The position numbers were made by a program, and so were the translations under genes. The notes under the pieces were generated by a model that did no database searches, had not been told where the DNA came from, and saw only the letters and a program-made list of their open reading frames with translations. From contig NZ_QOIN01000039.1 in NCBI RefSeq assembly GCF_003323715.1, forward strand, positions 248,001-312,000: a stretch of DNA of 64,000 nt, read 5' to 3'. The stretch comes from Streptomyces diacarni (GTDB lineage: Bacteria; Actinomycetota; Actinomycetes; Streptomycetales; Streptomycetaceae). The first letter of the stretch is position 1. Every line of letters begins with the position of its first letter. Shown in pieces: positions 54,252 through 62,067 of the stretch.

Positions 54252-54416
54252 TGTTCCCTCCGTGCGTGTGCCTGGGCCGGTGGGCGACCGCCGGCCGGCG
54301 CAGGGGCCGAGCCGGCGGTGTCCGTCTTCGCGTAGATGCTCTCAGAGCACCTCCGCGGATGGCCGCGGGACCCCGGCCGTACCGGGCAGCCGAAGCGGCG
54401 GCCGGCAGGGGCGCGC

Positions 54417-54469
54417 CGCGCGGCGGTCGGTCGGCCGAGGAGGGGCGTCGCGCGGCGGTCAGTCGGCCG
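54417..54469. repeat. Two-copy 21-base direct repeat at the end of the ABC ATPase gene
   Basis: Copies at 54417-54437 and 54449-54469 (32-base period) differ at one base. The second contains the ATPase stop codon. Recent duplication of the gene's 3' end is a simple explanation. The rest of 54252-54416 shows nothing recognisable. Confidence 0.6.
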
Positions 54470-55142
54470 GGGCGGGTGTGCCGAGGCGTCCGTCGTGCAC
54501 CTCGGCGATCCGGTCCACGGCGCCGAGGTGGGCCCGGTCGTGGGTGACCAGCACGGTGGCGGTCGCCTGCCGGTGGGTGAGCCGGGTGATCAGGTCGATG
54601 ACCGCGGCGCCGCGCTCGTGGTCGAGGGCGCTGGTCGGCTCGTCGACCAGGAGCACGGTCGGCTCGTTGACCAGGGCGCGCGCGATGTTGACGCGCTGGC
54701 GCTGGCCGCCGGACAGCTGGTGGGGGCGGCGGTCCGCCTGGTCGGCCAGGCCGACGGCGTCGAGCAGTTCCCTCGCCCTGGGGCGGGCCTTGCCAGGGGA
54801 GCGGCCGTCCAGCTGCGCCATCACCTGGAGCTGTTCTGCGGCGGTGAGGGACGGCAGCAGGTTGGGCTGCTGGAAGACGATGCCGATCTTGTGCCGGCGC
54901 AGCTCGGTCAGTGCGCCCCGGCTCATCCCCGCGGTGGTGGTGCCGTCGACGGTGACCGTCCCCGAGTCGGGCGTGATGAGGGTGGCGGCGACGGCGAGCA
55001 GGCTGGACTTGCCGGAGCCCGAGGGGCCGACGACCGCGGTCAGGCTGCCCTCCGGCACGTGCATGCTGACGCGGTCCAGTGCGGTCAGGCGGCCGTCCCC
55101 GTCGGGGTAGGTGAGGGTGACGTCGTTCAGGTGCAGACTCAT
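54459..55142 (-). CDS. ABC transporter ATP-binding protein (LolD/MacB type)
   Basis: A 227-residue ATPase. Walker A is GPSGSGKSS (39-47). It also has a Q-loop (GIVFQQPNLLPSLTA), signature LSGGQRQRVNIARAL, Walker B VLLVDEPTSALD and a His switch in LVTHD. It pairs with the FtsX-like permease, with an ATGA overlap. MacB/LolD-type ATPases power extrusion of lipophilic or peptide compounds, or mechanotransmission. The divergent histidine kinase and response regulator genes suggest that the system responds to cell-envelope stress or antibiotics, as in BceRS/LiaRS-like modules (inferred). Confidence 0.9.
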   Translation of the reverse strand: MSLHLNDVTLTYPDGDGRLTALDRVSMHVPEGSLTAVVGPSGSGKSSLLAVAATLITPDSGTVTVDGTTTAGMSRGALTELRRHKIGIVFQQPNLLPSLTAAEQLQVMAQLDGRSPGKARPRARELLDAVGLADQADRRPHQLSGGQRQRVNIARALVNEPTVLLVDEPTSALDHERGAAVIDLITRLTHRQATATVLVTHDRAHLGAVDRIAEVHDGRLGTPAPAD

Positions 55143-56230
55143 CGGGCGCTCCCCAGGGCGGTCAGCGGGTCGACGGAGGTGATGCGGCGGATGGACAGGC
55201 CGGCCCCCAGCGCGCCGAGCGCGATCATCACGGCCGCGGGGACGAGCACGGTGGCGGGTGTGAGGGCGAACGGCACGGCTGAGCCGGAGACGGCGGCGCC
55301 GACAGCGGCCGCGAAGGTGGTGCCGATCAGCGTGCCGCCGGTCAGCAGGACGACGGCTTGGCCGAGCGCGTCGCGCAGGAGGTTGCCCGTGGAGGCGCCG
55401 AGGGCCTTCAAGACGGCGACGTCGCCGCTGCGCTGGATGGTCCACACGGTGAAGAAGGCACCGATGACCAGCGCCGAGATGGCGAAGAGGAATCCGCGCA
55501 TCAGTTGCAGCGAACCGTTCTCGGAGGTGTAGGAGCCGATCGCGGACAGCGAGTCGTCCCGCGAGACCGTCCTGGTACCGGCCTGCTGGTCGACGGCCTG
55601 GACATCCGCACCGGAGTCGGTGTGCAGGGCGACGACGGTGGCCGTGGGGGTGTCGGTCTTCTCCGCGGTGGGCGGAGCGATCCGCTGCCAGGTCCGCAGG
55701 CTGGTGTAGACGACCGGGGTGTGGCTGAAGGAGGCCTCACCCCGCACGGCGGAGACGGTCAGCTCGTGCCCGGCGACGGAGAAGGTGTCGCCCTTCTTCG
55801 TGCCGAGTTCCTCGGCGGCGGTGGTGGACAGCACGGCCGAGTGGTCGTCGATCCTGGTGCTGTCGGGGGCCAGCGAGGAGCCGGGCTGGACGCCGAAGGC
55901 GGAGACCCCAGCGCTCGCCTTGCCCGCGGTGGCCTTGGTGGTGGTGATGCCCAGCGGCTCCGCGCTGGTGACACCGGGCGCGTCGGCCCACCTGCGCCAC
56001 TGGTCGCGGGTGACGGTGGAGTGGGAGTAGGACAGGTCCTTGCCGTCACCGGGCTCGTCGAACGCGATCCTGTCGGCGGACAGGCCGGTGATCGCGGAGA
56101 TGTTCTGCTGTCCCAGCCCGGCGGTCAGTCCCGACAGCAGCCCGACCAGCAGAGTGATGAGCACGATCACGGTACCCATCAGGGCGAACCGCCCCTTGGC
56201 GAACCGGAGGTCCCTCCAGGCGACAAACAC
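55139..56230 (-). CDS. ABC transporter permease, FtsX/MacB-PCD family
   Basis: A 363-residue permease. TM1 follows VFVAWRDLRFAKGRFALMG, a typical opening for this subfamily. A large extracytoplasmic domain spans about residues 45-245 (IAFDEPGDGKDLSYSHSTVTR, VVYTSLRTWQRIAPP). Three TMs follow, in the FtsX domain (AVLKALGASTGNLLRDALGQAVVLL). GTG 56230 is chosen because the longer N-terminus (MPHGWGSGDGG...) is unlike the family. It is upstream of and overlapping the ATPase gene. Confidence 0.86.
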   Translation of the reverse strand: MFVAWRDLRFAKGRFALMGTVIVLITLLVGLLSGLTAGLGQQNISAITGLSADRIAFDEPGDGKDLSYSHSTVTRDQWRRWADAPGVTSAEPLGITTTKATAGKASAGVSAFGVQPGSSLAPDSTRIDDHSAVLSTTAAEELGTKKGDTFSVAGHELTVSAVRGEASFSHTPVVYTSLRTWQRIAPPTAEKTDTPTATVVALHTDSGADVQAVDQQAGTRTVSRDDSLSAIGSYTSENGSLQLMRGFLFAISALVIGAFFTVWTIQRSGDVAVLKALGASTGNLLRDALGQAVVLLTGGTLIGTTFAAAVGAAVSGSAVPFALTPATVLVPAAVMIALGALGAGLSIRRITSVDPLTALGSAR

Positions 56231-56394
56231 GTCTTCAGCTGCCCTTCGTACGGTGGAATCGAGGAGGTCTCCACCGTCGCCGCTCCCCCACCCGTGGGGC
56301 ATCGCGCGCAGGACCCCACTTCGCGAGGCGAAAGGTGGCGGCCCGGTTCCCTCTTTCGACAGAGGCCGCCGGCGGGCGATGTTCGTAGGCTGGA

Positions 56395-57609
56395 GTGATC
56401 GTGAATGAGCTGACCCCCACCACCCGGGCCCTGACCTGGTGCCTGCACCTGCTCGTCCTCGGCCTTCTCGCGCTGACCGCCGTCCGTGCCGTGGCCGACG
56501 GCGCGCCGGACGCGGTGGCCGTCATCGCCGTGGCCGCCGTGCTCGGTCTTGTGTACGCGGCGGGACCGCTCCTGCCGGTGTTCAGCCGGTCCCGCTGGGC
56601 GGCCGCCGGTTGGCTGGCCGTCGTGGGCGCCGTGTGGCTGGTGCTGCTGGTGCTGGCCGCCGACGCGGTCTATCTGGCCTTCCCGCTGTTCTTCCTCCAG
56701 CTCCACCTGCTGTCCCGGCGCGCCGGGCTGCTCGCGGTCGTCGTCACCACCGCGGCCGCGGTCGGTGCCTTCGCGGGGCACCGGGGAGGTCTCACAGCGG
56801 CGGTCGCGATCGGCCCCGCCCTGGGAGCGGCGGTGGCGGTGGCCGTGGTGTGGGGATACCAGGCCCTGTACCGCGAGAGCGAACGGCGCCGACAGCTGAT
56901 CGAGGAGCTGACCGCCACCCGGGCCGACCTGGCCGCCGCCCAGCACACGGCGGGCGTCCTGGAAGAGCGCGAACGTCTCGCCAGGGAGATCCACGACACC
57001 CTCGCGCAGGGGCTCTCCAGCATCCAGTTGCTCCTGCGCGCGGCCGAGCGGGCACTGCCGGGTCAGGCGGAGGCCGCCGTCGGCTATGTCGGTCAGGCCC
57101 GTCAGGCCGCCGTGGACAATCTCGCCGAGGCCCGCCGCTTCGTCGCCGCGCTGGCCCCGCCCGCGCTGGAGGGCGGCACGCTGGCCGGGGCGCTCGAACG
57201 GCTGTGTGCCACCACCTCGACCCGCCACCCGCTGACGGTCCGCTTCCACCTCACGGGCCGGCCCGTGCCCCTGTCCACCCCGCACGAGGTCGCGCTGCTG
57301 CGGATCGCCCAGTCGGCACTGTCGAACACGACCCGCCACGCCCGGGCCGGCCGCGCCGAGGTCACCCTCAGCTACCTCGGGGACCGCGTCGCCGTGGACG
57401 TCGTCGACGACGGGATCGGCTTCGACCCGCTGGAAGCACCCGCCTCCGGCGCCGACGCGGGCGGCTACGGGCTGCCTGCCATGCGCGCACGCCTGCACGC
57501 GCTCGGCGGCACCCTCATCGTCGAGTCCACCCCCGGGCACGGCACCGCCCTGGCCGCCCAGCTCCCCACCGACACCGCATCCCCCCGCGACGACGAGGCG
57601 CACCGATGA
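56395..57609 (+). CDS. NarL-type sensor histidine kinase (HisKA_3)
   Basis: A kinase of about 404 residues. Five or six hydrophobic segments (residues 10-155) make a membrane sensor with little extracytoplasmic sequence. The HisKA_3 dimerisation/phospho-acceptor site is His200 (REIHDTLAQGLSSIQ). The HATPase domain has ALLRIAQSALSNTTRHARA (N box), VVDDGIGFDP and GGYGLPAMRARL. GTG starts at 56395 and 56401 are both possible. Its stop overlaps the response regulator start (ATGA). It diverges from the ABC permease, so this is probably a sensor-regulator-exporter module. Confidence 0.88.
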   Translation: MIVNELTPTTRALTWCLHLLVLGLLALTAVRAVADGAPDAVAVIAVAAVLGLVYAAGPLLPVFSRSRWAAAGWLAVVGAVWLVLLVLAADAVYLAFPLFFLQLHLLSRRAGLLAVVVTTAAAVGAFAGHRGGLTAAVAIGPALGAAVAVAVVWGYQALYRESERRRQLIEELTATRADLAAAQHTAGVLEERERLAREIHDTLAQGLSSIQLLLRAAERALPGQAEAAVGYVGQARQAAVDNLAEARRFVAALAPPALEGGTLAGALERLCATTSTRHPLTVRFHLTGRPVPLSTPHEVALLRIAQSALSNTTRHARAGRAEVTLSYLGDRVAVDVVDDGIGFDPLEAPASGADAGGYGLPAMRARLHALGGTLIVESTPGHGTALAAQLPTDTASPRDDEAHR

Positions 57610-58241
57610 CCGACAGCCCCATCCGCCTGCTGCTCGCCGACGACCACCCCGTGGTGCGGGCCGGCCTGCGCGCCGTCCTGGAGACCGAACCGGACTTCGT
57701 CGTCGCCGCCGAGGCCGCCACCGCCGAGGACGCGGTCGCCCGCGCCGCCGAGGGCGGGATCGACGTCGTCCTGATGGATCTGCAGTTCGGCTCGGGGATG
57801 ACGGGCGCCGCGGCCACCGCGGCGATCACGGCCCGACCCGGCGCACCCAGGGTCCTCGTCGTCACCACGTACGGCACTGACGCCGACACCCTGCCCGCCA
57901 TCGAGGCGGGCGCCACCGGCTACCTCCTCAAGGACGCCCCGCCCGAGGATCTCGCCGACGCGGTACGGACGGCTGCCGCGGGCCGCACCGCGCTCGCCCC
58001 GGCCGTCGCCGAACGGATCATGCAACGGATGCGCACCCCCGGCAGCTCTCTCACCCAGCGCGAGACCGAGGTCCTCAGCCTGGTCGCCGAAGGGCTGTCC
58101 AACCAGCACATCGGCAGGCGGCTCCACCTCACCGAGGGGACCGTCAAGTCCCATCTGGCGCGCATCTACGCCAAGCTGGACGTCGACTCCCGCACCGCCG
58201 CCGTGGCCGCCGCGGCCAACCTCGGCCTCATCCGCCGCTGA
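57606..58241 (+). CDS. NarL/LuxR-family response regulator
   Basis: A 211-residue regulator. The receiver domain (residues 6-125) has acidic ADDHP, phospho-acceptor Asp58 (VLMDLQFG), Thr/Lys switch residues in VVTTYG and LLKDAPPEDL. The GerE helix-turn-helix at about 148-205 has LTQRETEVLSLVAEGLSNQHIGRRLHLTEGTVKSHLARI. It is translationally coupled to the kinase and probably controls the divergent ABC exporter. Confidence 0.92.
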   Translation: MTDSPIRLLLADDHPVVRAGLRAVLETEPDFVVAAEAATAEDAVARAAEGGIDVVLMDLQFGSGMTGAAATAAITARPGAPRVLVVTTYGTDADTLPAIEAGATGYLLKDAPPEDLADAVRTAAAGRTALAPAVAERIMQRMRTPGSSLTQRETEVLSLVAEGLSNQHIGRRLHLTEGTVKSHLARIYAKLDVDSRTAAVAAAANLGLIRR

Positions 58242-58300
58242 AGCGCACCGCCCGGCGGGACACATCGCGCCTGCTCAGGCTCTGCTTCCGGTGGCGGCCC

Positions 58301-58807
58301 TCAGTCCTCGGGCAGCGGCTCGCCGCACCGGTAGCAAAACCGCGCGTCGCGCTCCGTGGCGAGCCGCCCGCACGCGTCGCAGACCCGGTTGAGCAGGCAG
58401 GCGGCCTCGCCTGCCTCTCCTGCCCCGCCGCCGGGCCGCCCGATGGCGAGGCCCGGACGGCGGCGATGGACGCTGAGGTACATCAGCCCCCGCTCGCCGG
58501 CCGACAGGGCCCGGCGGCTGCCGTGGCTCAGCCACACGACCGAACCGGCCCGCAGGGTTTCCGTGCCGCTGTCGGTCTCCAGCCGGCCGCTTCCGTCCGT
58601 GACGTACAACAGCACGTCCAGATCGGGTTCGACAAAGGCGCCGACCTCGGCGCCCGGCGCCAGACGCACCAGGTTGGCGTCCAGTTGGCGGCCCGGGCGG
58701 TCGAGTCGCCACAGCGTCCCTCCCCCGTCAGCGGGCAGCTGAGGCAGCAGTTCCGTCAGCTGTGCCAGTACGCCCGACGCCGGGGTGTGTGCCGCGCCGT
58801 TGTCCAC
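58301..58807 (-). CDS. Cupin-like protein with C-terminal zinc ribbon
   Basis: A protein of about 168 residues. Residues 20-115 have cupin strands (LVRLAPGAEVGAFVEPDLDVLLYVTDGSGRLET, SVVWLSHGSRRALSAG). After a Gly/Pro linker comes a treble-clef zinc ribbon, CDACGRLATERDARFCYRCG, with two Cys-x2-Cys pairs. GTG 58807 is preferred to ATG 58810 because the GGAGG is then five bases away instead of two. The metal ligands of the cupin are poorly kept (few His), so it may be a sensor or scaffold rather than an enzyme. Function unknown. Confidence 0.65.
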   Translation of the reverse strand: MDNGAAHTPASGVLAQLTELLPQLPADGGGTLWRLDRPGRQLDANLVRLAPGAEVGAFVEPDLDVLLYVTDGSGRLETDSGTETLRAGSVVWLSHGSRRALSAGERGLMYLSVHRRRPGLAIGRPGGGAGEAGEAACLLNRVCDACGRLATERDARFCYRCGEPLPED

Positions 58808-59008
58808 CATGACCTCCGATGTGCGGGCCGGCCCCGCGCCGTTTCCCATCGCGCCGCCCGCGGGCGCGTCGTCCTCATGTTCTCAAGTCCGCATTTCCTC
58901 AAGTCCGCGAGCGGGACGGACCTCGACGTCACGCCGCTCCCCGGCGCCGCTCCCCCGCACGCCCGGGGCGGGTACGGGCTCGGGTCGCGCATGGGATGAA
59001 CTGGGGAC

Positions 59009-60427
59009 ATGACCGAACCGCGTGAGACCACTGACGTCCCCTCCCGCCACCCGTACGAAGAGCTGCTCCCCCTCACCCGGCGGGCGCTGTCCCACCGCCT
59101 GGCCACGGCGCAGGCACAGGGGCGGGCGCCCTCGCTGGCAGCGGCCGTGGCCCGGGGCGGGGAGCTCGTGTGGACGGGAGCCAGGAGCGGCGTCGGTGAG
59201 GACGGGCCCGACGAGAACACCCAGTACCGCATCGGGTCGATCACCAAGACGTTCACCGCTGTCCTGGTCATGCGGCTGCGCGACGAAGGCGTGCTCGCTC
59301 TCTCCGACCCGCTGGAGCGGCATCTGCCGGGCACCGGCGTCGGCCACGTGACGCTCGCCCAGTTGCTCTCGCACACCGGTGGCCTCGCCGCCGAGACGCC
59401 GGGGCCCTGGTGGGAGCGGAGCCCGGCGACGCTGCGCCCCGAGTTGTCCGACGTGCTGGGCGACCAGCCGCTCAAGCATCCGACGGGGCACCGCCATCAC
59501 TACTCCAACCCCGGGTACACCCTGCTCGGCTCGCTCGTCGAAGCCGTCCGCCGCGCGCCCTGGCACGAGGTGCTGCGACGGGAGGTACTCACCCCACTGG
59601 GGCTGCACAGGACGGGGCCGCGGCCCGAGGAAACGTACGCCAGGGGCTGGGCAGTGCACCCTTGGGCGGACGTGCTCCAGGCGGAGCCCGCCCAGGACCT
59701 GGGCCTGATGGCGGCCGCGGGCCAGCTGTGGTCCACCACCGCCGATCTCGCCCGGTTCGCGGGCTTCCTGCTGCGCGGCGACGAGCGCGTCCTGTGCGTC
59801 GAGTCCCTCCGGGAGATGCGGGTGCCCCACGCGCCGGCCGCGGCCGGGGACTGGGGCCGTACCTACGGGTTGGGCCTGGCCCTCACGCGGCAGCACGGCC
59901 GCTCCCTGTCCGGACACTCGGGTTCGCTACCGGGCTATCTCGCGGCGCTGTGGACGTGTGAGGAGGAGGACCTGGCGGCGGTGGTCCTCGCCAACTGCAC
60001 CTCGGGGCCCGCCGTCGAGACGGTGGCCGCCGATCTGGTCCGGACGGTGGCGGACGCGGAGCCCCTCTTCCCCGAGCCGTGGCGCCCCCTGCCCGAGGTC
60101 GATCCCGTGCTGCTGGAGGTGGCAGGGCCCTGGTACTGGGGGACCCAGGTGATCGGGGTGCGCCTGCGGGCGGGTGGCGCACTCGAACTGGGGCCGCTGT
60201 CGGGCACCGGTCGGCGCTCCTTGTTCAGGCCCGAGGACGACGGCACCTGGACGGGTCTTGAGGGGTACTACGCCGGAGAGCGCCTGGAGGCGGTACGGCG
60301 TCCCGACGGTTCGGTCAGCCACCTGGACCTGGGCTCGTTCGTCTTCACCCGCGCCCCCTACGACCCGCAGGCACCGGTGCCCGGCGGGGTGGACCCGCAC
60401 GGCTGGCGTGGCCTCTCCCAGCTGTGA
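59009..60427 (+). CDS. Serine hydrolase, class C beta-lactamase/penicillin-binding family
   Basis: A 472-residue protein with SxxK at Ser77-Lys80 (RIGSITKTFT), the YxN motif in HHYSNPGYTLLG, and HxG in LSGHSGSLPGYLA. This is the catalytic set of the Beta-lactamase (PF00144) family, which includes esterases, D-aminopeptidases and PBP4*-like peptidases. No signal peptide is seen, so it is probably cytoplasmic. The C-terminal ~130 residues (VAGPWYWGTQVIGVRLRAGG...) form a lipocalin-like beta domain found in many such esterases. It is single-gene and followed by a hairpin terminator. Confidence 0.85.
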   Translation: MTEPRETTDVPSRHPYEELLPLTRRALSHRLATAQAQGRAPSLAAAVARGGELVWTGARSGVGEDGPDENTQYRIGSITKTFTAVLVMRLRDEGVLALSDPLERHLPGTGVGHVTLAQLLSHTGGLAAETPGPWWERSPATLRPELSDVLGDQPLKHPTGHRHHYSNPGYTLLGSLVEAVRRAPWHEVLRREVLTPLGLHRTGPRPEETYARGWAVHPWADVLQAEPAQDLGLMAAAGQLWSTTADLARFAGFLLRGDERVLCVESLREMRVPHAPAAAGDWGRTYGLGLALTRQHGRSLSGHSGSLPGYLAALWTCEEEDLAAVVLANCTSGPAVETVAADLVRTVADAEPLFPEPWRPLPEVDPVLLEVAGPWYWGTQVIGVRLRAGGALELGPLSGTGRRSLFRPEDDGTWTGLEGYYAGERLEAVRRPDGSVSHLDLGSFVFTRAPYDPQAPVPGGVDPHGWRGLSQL

Positions 60428-60449
60428 CCACGTCACGCAATGCCGCCAC

Positions 60450-60481
60450 CACCCCCGGGCGCGCCGAGGCGACCGGGGGTG
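60450..60481 (+). terminator. Hairpin terminator after the beta-lactamase-family gene
   Basis: CACCCCCGG (60450-60458) pairs with CCGGGGGTG (60473-60481), a 9-bp perfect stem with a 14-base loop, 23 bases after the stop. Confidence 0.6.
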
Positions 60482-60571
60482 TGCCCGGGGGCGGCGGCGG
60501 AGGTGCCGAATCCGTGTTCCGCCTTCCGTGCCGGCGCGGCCGTCCCAGGTCCGGAGCGTCAGTTGCGTGAC

Positions 60572-61162
60572 GTGGAGGTGACGGACGAGGACGAGGCCCA
60601 GCGGTGGCGTCGGCGTGCCGCCGACGCCACCGCGCTGGTCAGCCAGACCCGGGCGGCTCTGCGCGCCACCGTCGAGGGGCGCTACTACAACCCGCGCAGG
60701 TTCCTCCCGCACAACCGCCGCCACAAGACCTTCGACGGCTATCGGGAGGTGATCGACGCGCTCGAACGCGTCGCCCACCAGACCGCCTCCCTCACCCGCA
60801 CGCTCTACCAGTGGCCGCAGGACGAGACGGGCACCGACCGCGACGGCTTCCTGCGCGACTACGCCGACCTGCTGGAGGCCCTCGCCGACATCACCGACCG
60901 GTTCAGCGCGATCGACGAGGAGCACCTGACCGACCAGGCCGAGGAGCTGTGCGAGGCGGCCAAGACCGCCCAGGACAAGCGCGCCCGGCTCGTCGAGCGC
61001 ACCGAGGACACTTCGCTGCCGCTGGGCGATCCCTCGCGGCCCTACGGCATCCTCCTCGCCGAGGCGACACGGCTGACCGAGGAGGCCCAGCACTCCTGCG
61101 ACAGCCTGCGGCACGCCACCGCCAGTTCCTCCACAGCGAGCGGCGGCGGCAGCGACAGCTGA
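60572..61162 (+). CDS. Orphan soluble domain resembling the C-terminus of FUSC/aromatic-acid-exporter proteins
   Basis: A protein of about 196 residues (GTG 60572; TTG 60563 also in frame). It is helical and charged: RYYNPRRFLPHNRRHKTFDGYREVIDALERVAHQTASLTRTL, DYADLLEALADITDRFSAIDEEHL and YGILLAEATRLTEEAQHSCDSL. The arrangement recalls the cytoplasmic C-terminal region of FUSC-type exporters in actinomycetes, but no membrane segments precede it: the upstream DNA is another gene's terminator region. It is either a gene truncated at its 5' end or a stand-alone partner protein. The C-terminus is Ser/Gly-rich. A hairpin follows. Confidence 0.5.
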   Translation: MEVTDEDEAQRWRRRAADATALVSQTRAALRATVEGRYYNPRRFLPHNRRHKTFDGYREVIDALERVAHQTASLTRTLYQWPQDETGTDRDGFLRDYADLLEALADITDRFSAIDEEHLTDQAEELCEAAKTAQDKRARLVERTEDTSLPLGDPSRPYGILLAEATRLTEEAQHSCDSLRHATASSSTASGGGSDS

Positions 61163-61172
61163 GGACCGGCCC

Positions 61173-61193
61173 CGCACGCGTCGCCCGCGTGCG
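61173..61193 (+). terminator. Hairpin after the orphan-domain gene
   Basis: CGCACGCG (61173-61180) pairs with CGCGTGCG (61186-61193) around a 5-base loop, 10 bases after the stop at 61162. Confidence 0.5.
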
Positions 61194-61342
61194 CGTCCAC
61201 ACAGGGCTCACGGGGGGAATCTCCGCGCAAGGTGCCCTGTGTCTGTTCGGAGACCACCCCGGGCGCCAGTACGGTTTGCCCCGCTAAGCGGGTTCTCGTC
61301 GTCCATGGCGGAGTGACGGCCGGTTCGGAGGGTCTTTCGACG

Positions 61343-61645
61343 ATGTTGTTGACGGTCAAGGAGCAGGAGGGCCTCCTGATCCACACCGCTGCCGAGGTGG
61401 CACGGCAGCGCCGGGCCCGTGGGCTGCGGCTCAACCTGCCGGAGGCCACAGCGGTGATCTCGCAGTTCCTCCTGGAGGGCGCACGGGACGGCCGGATGAA
61501 GGCCGATCTGCAAAGCGCCGCCCGCGCGGTGCTGAGCCGGGACGACGTCATGGAGGGCGTTCCCGAGATGCTGCACCAGGTGCACGTCGAGGCGACCTTC
61601 CCCGACGGCACCAAGCTGCTGACGGTCCCGGAGCCGATCCAGTGA
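61343..61645 (+). CDS. ureA: Urease gamma subunit UreA (urease 2)
   Basis: A 100-residue UreA with [40 protein letters not shown] and [30 protein letters not shown] 61343 gives the family length and matches the other copy. A GGAGGG lies about ten bases upstream. It is first in urease operon 2 (ureA-B-C-F). It is equal in length to the UreA at 34906 but clearly diverged in sequence, so the operon is an ancient paralogue or was acquired separately. A perfect CCCGCTAAGCGGG palindrome lies 51 bases upstream. Confidence 0.92.
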   Translation: MLLTVKEQEGLLIHTAAEVARQRRARGLRLNLPEATAVISQFLLEGARDGRMKADLQSAARAVLSRDDVMEGVPEMLHQVHVEATFPDGTKLLTVPEPIQ

Positions 61646-62067
61646 GCCCCGACTCGCGCAAACGTCCAGGGTCCGGCGAACAGGTCCCGCTGGGGTCGGG
61701 AAAGGGCGCCCCGGTCGGCGCCACCCAGCCGGGCGCCAACACCGCCGCCTCTCCCGGAGTCCCGGGGGAGATCCGCTACGGAGAGGGCCCTGTGGTGCTC
61801 AACGCCGGCCGGGAGGTGACCACGGTGCGCGTGGTCAACACCGCCGACCGGCCGATCACCGTGGGGTCCCACTACCACTTCGCCGAGGCCAACCCGGCGC
61901 TGGAGTTCGATCGCGAAGCCGCCTGGGGCAAGCACCTGAACCTCCTGGCCGGAGGGATGACGCGCTTCGACCCCGGCACTACGGCGGACGTGGCCCTCGT
62001 CCCGTTCGCCGGGCGGCGGATCGCGGCGGGCTTCCGAGGCGAGTGCGAGGGGAACCTGGATGACTGA
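61642..62067 (+). CDS. ureB: Urease beta subunit UreB (urease 2), N-terminally extended
   Basis: A 141-residue UreB. The conserved core starts at about residue 42 ([58 protein letters not shown]) and ends with [25 protein letters not shown]. The first 40 residues are Ser/Pro/Gly-rich and specific to this copy. GTG 61642 overlaps the ureA stop and the 3' end overlaps ureC by 8 bases. The conserved part is shorter at the C-terminus than usual, and there is no Lys-rich tail as seen out of frame in urease 1. Confidence 0.9.
   Translation: MSPDSRKRPGSGEQVPLGSGKGAPVGATQPGANTAASPGVPGEIRYGEGPVVLNAGREVTTVRVVNTADRPITVGSHYHFAEANPALEFDREAAWGKHLNLLAGGMTRFDPGTTADVALVPFAGRRIAAGFRGECEGNLDD

Noticed and set aside
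61280..61292. CCCGCTAAGCGGG palindrome upstream of ureA2, similar to the steroid-locus operator
   Set aside because: The core matches, but the conserved flanking T and A are C and T, and it lies over 30 kb from the steroid locus in front of an unrelated operon. Not counted in the regulon, though a genome scan could revisit it.
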